From positions 1 through 5,834 of the forward strand of contig JAFDDL010000258.1 in the NCBI GenBank assembly GCA_019310865.1: DNA of 5,834 nucleotides. Reading direction: 5' to 3'. The notes beneath the pieces are model-generated. The model worked only from the letters and a program-made list of their open reading frames with translations, had not been told where the DNA came from and ran no database searches. Positions within the stretch are counted from its first letter, which is position 1, and every line of letters begins with the position of its first letter. The DNA comes from Deltaproteobacteria bacterium (GTDB lineage: Bacteria > Desulfobacterota > Desulfobacteria > Desulfobacterales > JAFDDL01). Below are positions 1-5,325 of this stretch, one piece after another. A program made the translations under genes and the position numbers.

Positions 1-1826
1 ATCTGCTATACAATCACGCGCCGGAAGGCTGTGATCCCATGGGCCCCGAAAACCCACTCATTGTCCGCGGCGGTCTTTTGACAGCCACCTGCGCATCAGC
101 CACGGCACGGACTCATATCATGGCCAAATCCCCGCTTACCGGGCTGTTGGGAAGCGCCAACATGGGGGGCTTTTTTGCCCCGGAAATGGCTTGGGCCGGG
201 TTTCATCACCTGGTGATAAAGGGCAAAGCGGATAAGCCGGTATACCTTTGGATCCATAACGGTGAAATTGAAATTCGGGATGCTGCCAATTTGTGGGGCA
301 AAACTTCCACAGACACCCAATGGGCCATTCGTGAAGAGCTGGGTGATCCGGAGGTTAAAAGTTGTGTTATCGGAGCGGCCGGCGAAAATCTGGTGACCTA
401 TGCCTGTGTCATGACCGGCATTAAAAATTCGGCCGGTCGAACCGGTATGGGATGCGTCATGGGTTCAAAAAACCTCAAAGCCATTGCCACCCGCGGAACC
501 ATGGATATCAAAATTGCCCATCCGGTGGATGCATTGGAGCACAATAAAAAATTCATCGACCAGATCACCAGCGCCAAGGTCAATAAAACCCAGGGCATTT
601 TGGGGACACCCTTTATCTGGGGGGCAACCAACTGCTGGGGCGGTGTGCGGACCCGAAATTTCCAGTACAATCAGATGGAAAACGCCGATGAGATCGAACC
701 GGAAGCCATTGATGATATCGCCACAGAGACCATGGGAAAGCATCATATGACCGGTTGCTTCGGCTGCCAGGTACACTGCCGGGCTCAGTACAAAATTCAA
801 AGCGGCCTCTATGCCGGCAAATACGATGAGGGACCGGAATATACCTCCCTGGGCGCCTTTGGTGGCGAGCCGGACTGCAAGAGCGCCGAGACGGTTCTGA
901 CCGGTAATCACCTGGTAAATCAGTACGGCGTGGACAACCTTGAGATCGGTTCCATGATCTCATGGGCCATGGAGCTTTATGAACTGGGGATCATCGGCGA
1001 CAAGGAAACCGATGGACTAGCGCTTAGATTCGGCAATGACGAGGCCCTGCTTGAGATGATCCATCGGATTTGCAACCGCACCGGATGGCTTGGCAATGTC
1101 CTGGCCGACGGCGGGATTCCGGCATCCGAGAAAATCGGGAAGGATTCCTTTAGTTACCTCATTCAGGTCAAGGGAATGAACAACCTGCATTCGGATGAAC
1201 GGGCGACACCGGGGCTGGCCTTGAACATTGCCACCGCTTCGCGTGGATCCGACCACCTGAGGAGCCGGCCGGCCATCGACCTTTACCATCTGCCCGAACC
1301 GGTGCTGCGAAAAATCTACAGCAGCCCGATTCCCTATGACGGTCCGCTGTCTTCAGAGCACACCGAATATATCGGAAAACCCTGGCAGGTTTTCTGGCAG
1401 GAAAACACTTACATGGCGGTGGACTGCCTGGGAATCTGCAAATACCACACACTTTTCCTCGGCGCGACCTTGCCGAATTTTGAAGATTGGCCAAAGGTCA
1501 TCTATTACAACACCGGTCTTGAATTTACGCCAAAGGAAATTTGGGAGGTGGCCGAGCGCTGCAACAACCTGGAGCGTCTGTTCAATTTGCGCGAAGGGCT
1601 GACCCGAAACGACCTGAAAAAAGGCGATACACTCAATCACCGGTACTTTGACGAACCGTGCCGCAGGGGAGCACCGGACGTCATTGGTGCCAGAATTGAT
1701 AGAGACAAGTTTAAAAAAATGATCGATGAGTTTTATGAACATCACGGATGGGACAGCGACGGTGTACCGACGCCTGAGACTTTGACGCGTTTGGGGTTAG
1801 AAGAGGAACCGACACATCTTGTTTAG
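1..1826 (+). CDS. AOR-family tungsten/molybdopterin aldehyde:ferredoxin oxidoreductase, catalytic subunit (5' end missing)
   Basis: This is the catalytic subunit of the aldehyde:ferredoxin oxidoreductase family. Members interconvert aldehydes and carboxylates, or in BamB-like members act on aromatic acyl-CoA, using a tungsten bis-pterin and one [4Fe-4S] cluster in the cytoplasm. The frame is open to the left edge: codons from base 3 read LLYNHAPEGCDP and join an internal Met at 39, matching the usual 'LLY..P.G.DPLGPEN' segment. About 40 N-terminal residues are therefore missing and the full protein is probably about 645 residues. The N-terminal pterin domain is visible as SPLTGLLGSANMGGFFAPE and AGRTGMGCVMGSKNLKA. 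The cluster ligands are C-x2-C-x3-C (codons at 756, 765 and 777), plus the fourth Cys in DCLGICK (codon at 1437). Likely active-site residues are Glu in GPEY (codon at 837) and His in the DHLR segment. The substrate cannot be read from sequence. The downstream ferredoxin gene begins 12 nt after the stop, so the two are cotranscribed. Confidence 0.93.
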   Translation, partial: LLYNHAPEGCDPMGPENPLIVRGGLLTATCASATARTHIMAKSPLTGLLGSANMGGFFAPEMAWAGFHHLVIKGKADKPVYLWIHNGEIEIRDAANLWGKTSTDTQWAIREELGDPEVKSCVIGAAGENLVTYACVMTGIKNSAGRTGMGCVMGSKNLKAIATRGTMDIKIAHPVDALEHNKKFIDQITSAKVNKTQGILGTPFIWGATNCWGGVRTRNFQYNQMENADEIEPEAIDDIATETMGKHHMTGCFGCQVHCRAQYKIQSGLYAGKYDEGPEYTSLGAFGGEPDCKSAETVLTGNHLVNQYGVDNLEIGSMISWAMELYELGIIGDKETDGLALRFGNDEALLEMIHRICNRTGWLGNVLADGGIPASEKIGKDSFSYLIQVKGMNNLHSDERATPGLALNIATASRGSDHLRSRPAIDLYHLPEPVLRKIYSSPIPYDGPLSSEHTEYIGKPWQVFWQENTYMAVDCLGICKYHTLFLGATLPNFEDWPKVIYYNTGLEFTPKEIWEVAERCNNLERLFNLREGLTRNDLKKGDTLNHRYFDEPCRRGAPDVIGARIDRDKFKKMIDEFYEHHGWDSDGVPTPETLTRLGLEEEPTHLV

Positions 1827-1838
1827 TAGGAGATAATC

Positions 1839-2327
1839 ATGGAGAAATTTTTAACTGTCTATTCTGACAAATGCACGGGCTGCCGCCTTTGCGAACAGGT
1901 CTGTTCCGTTATGCACGAAGGCGTGTCAAATCCCACCAAAAGCAGTATTCAGATTGTTAAGTGGGAAGATGAAGGCCGATATATCCCGATGATTTGCAAG
2001 CAATGCGAGGATGCACCCTGTCAGAACGTGTGCCCGGTAAGAGCCATCTCCAGAGACGCGGATTTCGGGTTTTTGAAAGTCGATCAGGAGGTATGTATCG
2101 GATGTCGCTCTTGTGTCAATGTCTGCCCCTTTGGGGCCATGAACTATAATTCGGATGCTCGTAAGGTGTTTAAATGCGATCTATGCGGCGGGCAACCGCA
2201 ATGTGTTCGCTTCTGTGAAGAAAAAGCGGTGGATTATATCACGGCTGGTACCGTTAGTGCACAGAAAAAAAGAGATGGGGCTGCTCGCCAGTCAGCAGCA
2301 GAAAAACAAGCAGTTGGCTTGGAGTAG
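1839..2327 (+). CDS. Four-cluster [4Fe-4S] ferredoxin subunit, electron partner of the AOR
   Basis: This 162-residue protein carries 16 cysteines in four motifs: C12/15/18/22, C53/56/61/65, C86/89/92/96 and C113/116/122/126. Motifs 1 and 3 are classic CxxCxxCxxxC. Motif 2 has four residues and motif 4 five residues between the second and third Cys. This layout is that of the HycB/NrfC/YdhY-type electron-transfer subunits, and of the small Fe-S subunits paired with AOR enzymes (AorA and BamC types). The role inferred is to pass electrons between the AOR and a further acceptor or donor. There is no signal peptide or membrane segment, so it is cytoplasmic. The last 30 or so residues form a charged, Ala- and Lys-rich tail without cysteines. 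The start is supported by AGGAG at 1828-1832, six bases ahead of ATG. It lies 12 nt after the AOR stop and is clearly in the same operon. The physiological acceptor is unknown; no flavin subunit follows. Confidence 0.92.
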   Translation: MEKFLTVYSDKCTGCRLCEQVCSVMHEGVSNPTKSSIQIVKWEDEGRYIPMICKQCEDAPCQNVCPVRAISRDADFGFLKVDQEVCIGCRSCVNVCPFGAMNYNSDARKVFKCDLCGGQPQCVRFCEEKAVDYITAGTVSAQKKRDGAARQSAAEKQAVGLE

Positions 2328-2335
2328 ATCGGTTT

Positions 2336-3112
2336 TTATTCATCCAGCTCTCGCTGCAGTTTTTCTGCGCCTTCGGCGGTGATACGTGCGATCATTTTCA
2401 TCTTCGCCGAATCCATGTTGGTAGAAATGCCCACGGCCCAAACGGCTGTGGGCAAGCCCCTTCGGTTATTCAGGGCAACCGCGACCGCGCGAATGCCGAG
2501 CAGATATTCTTCTATATCCACGGCGTAGCCTTTCTCGCGAACGCGGTCCAGTTCTGCCAGGTAGGCGTTCGTATCGGTGGTGGAGTGGGGCGTAAAACTG
2601 CGAAGCCCCTGTTCGCTGATTAACTTGGCGGCGAGTTCCGGTTTTTCTCCAGCAAGAAAAACCTTGCCGACGGCGCCTGCAATAAGCGGTATGGTCGATC
2701 CGACTGGTACAGAGATTTTAATAGATTCAGATGGTTCCGCGGACGCAATGATTAAAACTCGGTTGCGAACCCGGGCACCTAAAATCACGGTTGCATTGAC
2801 ACGGTCGCGAATGTCGTTCAGCACGGGTTGGGCCAGCTCCTTTACTTTTTCCTGGTGCCAGTTTGAAAACATCAGTTCCGCAATCGCCGGTCCGAGATAA
2901 AGTTTTCTGGCGCCGGCGCCATGGGTAAGTGCTCCCTCTCTGAGCAGGGCGTGCACAAGACCATGGGTCGTGCTTTTTGAATATCCAAGCTGCTGGGCCA
3001 AATCGGTGATGCCAAGATTTGTTTGGGATTGGGCGATGGTTCTTAATAATTGAAACGCTTTGTGTACTGCCGGGGCTTTGTATCCGGCCGCGTCGTTACT
3101 ATTATTTTGCAT
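2336..3112 (-). CDS. IclR-family transcriptional regulator
   Basis: This 258-residue protein has the two-domain IclR layout. The N-terminal winged helix-turn-helix covers about residues 14-75: 'AVHKAFQLL' opens it, the recognition helix lies in 'LGYSKSTTHGLVHALL', and the wing is near 'GALTHGAGARKLYLG'. The C-terminal ligand-binding domain covers about residues 90-255, with the family signatures 'VGSTIPLIAGAVGKVFLA' and 'EEYLLGIRAVAV'. IclR proteins bind small organic acids or aromatic metabolites and act as repressors or activators, often on a neighbouring or divergent operon. The start is supported by an AGAGG-type ribosome binding site just upstream on the minus strand. The gene is divergent from moeB-moaD with a 144-bp shared upstream region, and its stop is only 8 nt from the ferredoxin stop. 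It is therefore the obvious candidate controller of this AOR module. The effector cannot be predicted. Confidence 0.93.
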   Translation of the reverse strand: MQNNSNDAAGYKAPAVHKAFQLLRTIAQSQTNLGITDLAQQLGYSKSTTHGLVHALLREGALTHGAGARKLYLGPAIAELMFSNWHQEKVKELAQPVLNDIRDRVNATVILGARVRNRVLIIASAEPSESIKISVPVGSTIPLIAGAVGKVFLAGEKPELAAKLISEQGLRSFTPHSTTDTNAYLAELDRVREKGYAVDIEEYLLGIRAVAVALNNRRGLPTAVWAVGISTNMDSAKMKMIARITAEGAEKLQRELDE

Positions 3113-3256
3113 TTTACGCCTCTGTTGTTTTGCTACTTAGTGACTTTAAAGAACTATCTATTTTCACAGCAAAAGTCAAGCATTTGTGCATCAATCATGG
3201 AAGTAATTTAAAACGTGTAAGGATCGGTCATGATGTAACATATATAAGGTGAGTAT
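3113..3256. promoter_or_regulatory. Divergent promoter region between iclR-type gene and moeB-like gene
   Basis: This 144-bp AT-rich region separates the divergent IclR and MoeB-like genes and must hold both promoters. On the minus strand TTGACT (complement of 3174-3179) is a good -35 match. With a 17-base spacer it leads to TAGTTC, a weak -10, toward iclR. On the plus strand TTGTGC (3184-3189), a 17-base spacer and TTTAAA is a weak candidate toward moeB. The two -35 candidates nearly touch, so a regulator bound near 3169-3189, where an imperfect dyad (GCAAAA / TTTGTGC) lies, could act on both. The region is clearly intergenic; the specific promoter boxes are guesses. Confidence 0.4.
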
Positions 3257-3985
3257 ATGCTGTCTGAAGAAGAAATGGATAGATATGATCGTCAGGTGTT
3301 GATTGAGGAAATCGGTATCAGCGGGCAAGAGAAGCTAAAGAAGGGAAAGGCGTTTGTCTGCGGCGCCGGTGGACTCGGTTCACCGATTGCCATATACCTG
3401 GCCGCAGCCGGCGTCGGCACCATTACCATTGCTGATCATGACCGTGTGGCGTTAAGCAATTTGAATCGCCAGATTCTTCATGGAGAAGCAGACATCGGCC
3501 AAGAAAAGGTGGCTTCCGCAGCGGAAAAACTCGGGCGGATGAATTCCAGCATTACCATTTACTCGCTGACGGATACCATTAACAAGGAAAATGCAGCCGA
3601 TTTGGTTGCCGGTCATGATGTGATTATCGACGCGCTGGATAATTTTAGAACCCGTTACATTCTCAACAAGGCGGCCCTGGACCTGAACATACCCCTCATT
3701 CATGGCGCGGTCAACGGGTTCGAAGGGCGGGTACTGACCGTCATCCCCGGGCAAAGCACCTGTTTGCGCTGTCTATCAAGAGGACCGGTCAAAGATGCGG
3801 CAAAGTTTCCGGTCATTGGCGTGGCACCGGGGGTAATCGGCGCAATTCAAGCAACGGAAGCATTGAAGCTTCTCATGGGGATCGGTGAACCATTGACCGA
3901 CCGCCTCTTGGTCTATGACGGATTGAGATTAAAATGGGATGAGTTTCGGGTGAAAAGAAACCCTGAATGTCCCCATTGCAGATAG
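3257..3985 (+). CDS. moeB: MoeB/ThiF/HesA-family adenylyltransferase (E1-like) for a sulfur carrier
   Basis: This 242-residue E1-like enzyme would use ATP to adenylate the C-terminal Gly of a ubiquitin-fold sulfur carrier, here most likely the MoaD-like protein encoded next. Visible family features are R9-x-D-R-Q near the N-terminus, the Rossmann ATP loop G36-A-G-G-L-G41, the acidic strand end at D60-D62, the 'SNLNRQ' motif (67-72), and D125-x-x-D-N129 followed by R131/R133. The structural zinc ligands are the pairs C169-x2-C172 and C238-x2-C241. Length matches MoeB (about 249 in E. coli), and there is no C-terminal rhodanese domain. The residue aligning with E. coli MoeB Cys187 appears to be Ala, so no thioester cysteine is seen; in MoeB that Cys is known to be dispensable. 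The start is supported by AAGGTGAG five bases ahead of ATG. Context points to a copy dedicated to AOR cofactor synthesis rather than the housekeeping gene. The symbol denotes family only; ThiF- or HesA-like naming is equally possible. Confidence 0.88.
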   Translation: MLSEEEMDRYDRQVLIEEIGISGQEKLKKGKAFVCGAGGLGSPIAIYLAAAGVGTITIADHDRVALSNLNRQILHGEADIGQEKVASAAEKLGRMNSSITIYSLTDTINKENAADLVAGHDVIIDALDNFRTRYILNKAALDLNIPLIHGAVNGFEGRVLTVIPGQSTCLRCLSRGPVKDAAKFPVIGVAPGVIGAIQATEALKLLMGIGEPLTDRLLVYDGLRLKWDEFRVKRNPECPHCR

Positions 3986-3988
3986 AAA

Positions 3989-4013
3989 TGGTTTCACTGA
4001 GGCTTTGAAACCA
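3989..4013 (+). other. Intercistronic hairpin between moeB-like and moaD-like genes
   Basis: A perfect 8-bp inverted repeat, TGGTTTCA (3989-3996) and TGAAACCA (4006-4013), with a 9-base loop lies just after the moeB stop codon. No run of T follows (the next bases are A-rich and carry the moaD ribosome binding site), so it is not a standard intrinsic terminator. It could be an RNA-stability or processing element that sets the ratio of carrier to adenylyltransferase. The repeat is seen directly; the function is inference. Confidence 0.5.
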
Positions 4014-4038
4014 CTTATAGAAAAAAAAGGAATGAGAT

Positions 4039-4311
4039 ATGAGCATCACGCTGAGCATCCATAAAACCCATCGTCAGTATACGCAAGGGAAAGCGGCTGT
4101 TCAAGTCGATGGCGATACCGTCGGAGAATGCCTCGATGCAATGATAACGGAATTCCCGGGCATGCAAGATGCACTGTTTGCCGGCAATGGTAAGCTGAAG
4201 AATCAGATTGAAATTTACTTGAATATGGAGAGCACGTATCCGGACGAGCTTAAGAAAAAGGTCCAGTCTGGAGATGAAATATCAATTATCGTTATGTTGG
4301 CAGGGGGATAA
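4039..4311 (+). CDS. moaD: MoaD-like ubiquitin-fold sulfur carrier ending in Gly-Gly
   Basis: This is a 90-residue protein of the MoaD/ThiS ubiquitin-like class. Its C-terminus, 'DEISIIVMLAGG', has the hydrophobic strand and terminal Gly-Gly (89-90) that is adenylated by a MoeB partner, then converted to thiocarboxylate and used to build the pterin dithiolene. The 'VGECLDAMITEFPGM' helix (about 28-42) and 'EIYLNM' strand also fit the family. The start is supported by AAGGA eight to nine bases upstream of ATG. It follows the MoeB-like gene by 53 nt that include a small hairpin, and the operon ends with a terminator whose stem begins inside the Gly-Gly codons. No MoaE-like partner is next to it, so the large synthase subunit must be encoded elsewhere. 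The neighbouring AOR suggests service to a tungsten or molybdenum pterin cofactor; another sulfur-carrier role cannot be excluded. Confidence 0.88.
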   Translation: MSITLSIHKTHRQYTQGKAAVQVDGDTVGECLDAMITEFPGMQDALFAGNGKLKNQIEIYLNMESTYPDELKKKVQSGDEISIIVMLAGG

Positions 4312-4338
4312 GGGCAACACACCTATCCCCCTTTTGTT
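4302..4338 (+). terminator. Rho-independent terminator of the moeB-moaD operon
   Basis: AGGGGGATA (4302-4310) pairs with TATCCCCCT (4324-4332). A bulged A at 4311 allows two more G-C pairs, leaving a loop of about 8 bases, and TTTTGTTT follows at 4332-4339. The 5' arm overlaps the last two Gly codons and the TAA stop of the MoaD-like gene. On the opposite strand no T-run follows the stem, so it should act only on plus-strand transcripts. Confidence 0.82.
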
Positions 4339-4347
4339 TCGGCTATT

Positions 4348-4367
4348 ACCCGAATCTTGATTCAGGT
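4348..4367 (-). terminator. Possible 3' hairpin of the lipoprotein transcript
   Basis: Just past the lipoprotein stop, the minus-strand RNA can pair ACCUGAAUC with GAUUCGGGU, with one U-G wobble and a very tight loop. No U-tract follows, so it may be a 3'-end stability structure or a weak or Rho-assisted terminator. The repeat is visible; its function is uncertain. Confidence 0.3.
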
Positions 4368-4368
4368 G

Positions 4369-4752
4369 CTACTTTTTTTCCATAAGCTCGCCTGCCTTTT
4401 TTTGAACAGCTTCTACCGTTTCTCCGGTTTTCTCTTTGGCAGCTTCAACGACATCGGCAGTTTTGTCTTTGGTAGCTTCAATGACATCAGCAGTTTTTTC
4501 TTTAACCGCTTCAACAACTTCCCCGGATTTTTCTTCACTTACCTCAGCAGCATCACTGGTTTCTTCTTTCACCACCTCTGCGGCTTCCTCAACTTTTTTT
4601 TCGGTGGTGTCTGCAACGTCAGCCGTCTTCGCCACGTCTGTTTCGGCCGGTTTTTCCATTACACTTTCCGTCGGTTTATCACCCTGGTCACAGCCGGTGA
4701 TACCGAGAAACAAAAAACAGCAGATTCCCAAAAATAACGCCATGTACCTCAT
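4369..4752 (-). CDS. Lipoprotein with 11-residue LEA/apolipoprotein-like repeats
   Basis: This is a predicted 127-residue lipoprotein. The start at 4752 is chosen over a longer frame reaching 4785 because a perfect GGAGGT (complement of 4759-4764) lies six bases upstream, and because it puts a proper signal peptide first: MRYM, a hydrophobic stretch (about 5-19), then the lipobox I18-T-G-C21. Asp follows the lipidated Cys, which in E. coli favours retention in the inner membrane. From residue 42 to the end the mature part is a continuous 11-residue repeat (K-T-A-D-V-V-E-A-x-K-E type, units at 42, 53, 64, 75, 86, 97, 108 and a partial at 119). There are no Cys, Pro or aromatic residues in this part. 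Such 11-mers form long amphipathic helices in group 3 LEA proteins and apolipoproteins, so a membrane-lining, spacer or desiccation/stress role is plausible. No enzyme domain is present. Low-complexity composition makes specific homology unreliable. Confidence 0.8.
   Translation of the reverse strand: MRYMALFLGICCFLFLGITGCDQGDKPTESVMEKPAETDVAKTADVADTTEKKVEEAAEVVKEETSDAAEVSEEKSGEVVEAVKEKTADVIEATKDKTADVVEAAKEKTGETVEAVQKKAGELMEKK
4372..4629 (-). repeat. Degenerate 33-bp tandem repeat (coding, 11 residues per unit)
   Basis: Seven complete units and one partial 33-bp unit encode the 11-residue repeats of the lipoprotein. The best-conserved units lie at about 4399-4530, where the motif TAGCTTCAATGACATC and close variants recur every 33 bases on the plus strand. 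The 3' half of the gene is the most uniform, which suggests recent expansion by tandem duplication there. The repeat also creates long false frames on the opposite strand, rich in Phe or Ser. Confidence 0.85.
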
Positions 4753-4758
4753 AATTGT

Positions 4759-4764
4759 ACCTCC
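4759..4764 (-). promoter_or_regulatory. Ribosome binding site deciding the lipoprotein start
   Basis: GGAGGT on the minus strand sits six bases ahead of the ATG at 4752 and lies inside the longer frame that begins at 4785. It therefore favours the shorter protein, which starts directly with a lipoprotein signal peptide. Confidence 0.8.
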
Positions 4765-4953
4765 ATCTTGAAAGTTGACAACCAAAACGCCTTTGACTCG
4801 GGGATGCTAATACATATTAAATTCATCTGCAAGTGTAAAACACCTCACTTACAGGATAATGCCTAACCAGGTGACATCTGTTTCAAATTGACGTATGATG
4901 TTCTCCAGCGGCCCGAAGAGACGTTTATTTCGAATCTTTATAACATCAATTTC

Positions 4954-4960
4954 AGGAGGA
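4954..4960 (+). promoter_or_regulatory. Strong ribosome binding site for a GTG start
   Basis: AGGAGGA ends four bases before the GTG at 4965. No ATG in the same frame lies near it, so GTG is the initiation codon for the thiamine-binding-like protein. Confidence 0.8.
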
Positions 4961-4964
4961 AAAA

Positions 4965-5255
4965 GTGATACTTGCACAGCTTTCGGTGTATCCCATCGGT
5001 GAAGGCACCGGCTTGAGCCGGTATGTCAAAAAAGGCATTCGCGCCATAAAGGAATCAGGATATCAATATGAGATTGGCGGACTTTCCACCACCATTGAGG
5101 TGCCGGATCTGGATGCCCTGTTCACGCTTGTAAAAACGGTTCACCAGGCCCATCTCGATGAAGGGGCCAAAAGAATCGCGATCGACCTGAAGGTCGACGA
5201 CCGAAGGGATAAAGACGCCACGATACAGACCAAGCGAAACGCCGTGACCGATTGA
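4965..5255 (+). CDS. MTH1187/UPF0045 (YqgV-like) thiamine-binding family protein
   Basis: This 96-residue protein starts at GTG with AGGAGGA just upstream. The family pattern is clear: 'AQLSVYPIGEGTGLSRYVKK' at the N-terminus, 'SGYQYEIGGLSTTIEV' in the middle, and 'IAIDLKVDDRRDK' near the C-terminus. This small ferredoxin-like-fold family (MTH1187, YqgV) has members shown or proposed to bind thiamine or related hydroxymethylpyrimidine ligands; the exact cellular role is not settled. There is no signal peptide or metal motif. It stands alone: the gene upstream is divergent, and the next plus-strand frame after 70 or more bases is a broken regulator. No TPP riboswitch is evident in the 212-bp leader, so thiamine control is not supported by the sequence. 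Family assignment is firm; function is uncertain. Confidence 0.88.
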   Translation: MILAQLSVYPIGEGTGLSRYVKKGIRAIKESGYQYEIGGLSTTIEVPDLDALFTLVKTVHQAHLDEGAKRIAIDLKVDDRRDKDATIQTKRNAVTD

Positions 5256-5272
5256 TTCGGGGGCGGCAAGAT

Positions 5273-5288
5273 CTGGAATCGATTCCAG
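5273..5288. repeat. Perfect 16-bp palindrome CTGGAATCGATTCCAG
   Basis: CTGGAATC followed directly by GATTCCAG is a perfect dyad, and a second short palindrome, TTCCGGAA (5289-5296), abuts it. It lies 17 bases after the stop of the thiamine-binding-like gene and just upstream of the FCD regulator remnant. No T-run follows, so it is not an ordinary intrinsic terminator. It could be an operator left from the former regulator gene, or a 3' transcript hairpin. Confidence 0.6.
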
Positions 5289-5325
5289 TTCCGGAATTTG
5301 CATAGCGACCGGTTTCAAAATAACC

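Larger units (their letters stand above)
4753..4964. promoter_or_regulatory. Divergent upstream region of lipoprotein and thiamine-binding-like genes
   Basis: This 212-bp non-coding stretch separates two divergent starts. Toward the lipoprotein (minus strand), TTTACA (complement of 4834-4839) with a 17-base spacer to TATGTA is a possible promoter. Toward the plus-strand gene, TATAAC near 4940 could be a -10 without a clear -35. An inverted repeat, TGCAAGTG (4828-4835) and CACTTACA (4846-4853), with 7 of 8 positions matching, overlaps the minus-strand -35 candidate and could be an operator. None of these boxes is more than suggestive. Confidence 0.35.

Noticed and set aside
39..41. ATG at 39 as the true start of the AOR gene
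   Set aside because: The frame is open to the left edge and the upstream codons encode conserved AOR sequence, so 39 is an internal methionine.
465..911. 148-residue open frame on the minus strand inside the AOR gene
   Set aside because: It lies wholly antisense to a well-supported AOR coding region, has no family signature and no ribosome binding site context; a codon-bias shadow.
2307..2337. Possible terminator after the ferredoxin gene (CAAGC-AGTTG-GCTTG, then TTTTT)
   Set aside because: The stem is only 5 bp, lies within the coding region, and the T-run comes more than 10 bases later; not a credible intrinsic terminator.
4395..4526. Regular repeats considered as a CRISPR array
   Set aside because: Units are directly adjacent 33-mers without spacers, drift gradually and encode an in-frame 11-residue protein repeat.
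4357..4737. Phe/Ser-rich frames on the plus strand across the lipoprotein gene
   Set aside because: They are the reverse complement of the 33-bp repeats. The minus-strand frame has a perfect ribosome binding site, signal peptide and lipobox, so the plus frames are shadows.
4753..4964. TPP riboswitch ahead of the thiamine-binding-like gene
   Set aside because: I could not find the conserved CUGAGA / ACCUGA-type core elements in the leader; only weak promoter-like boxes and one inverted repeat are visible.
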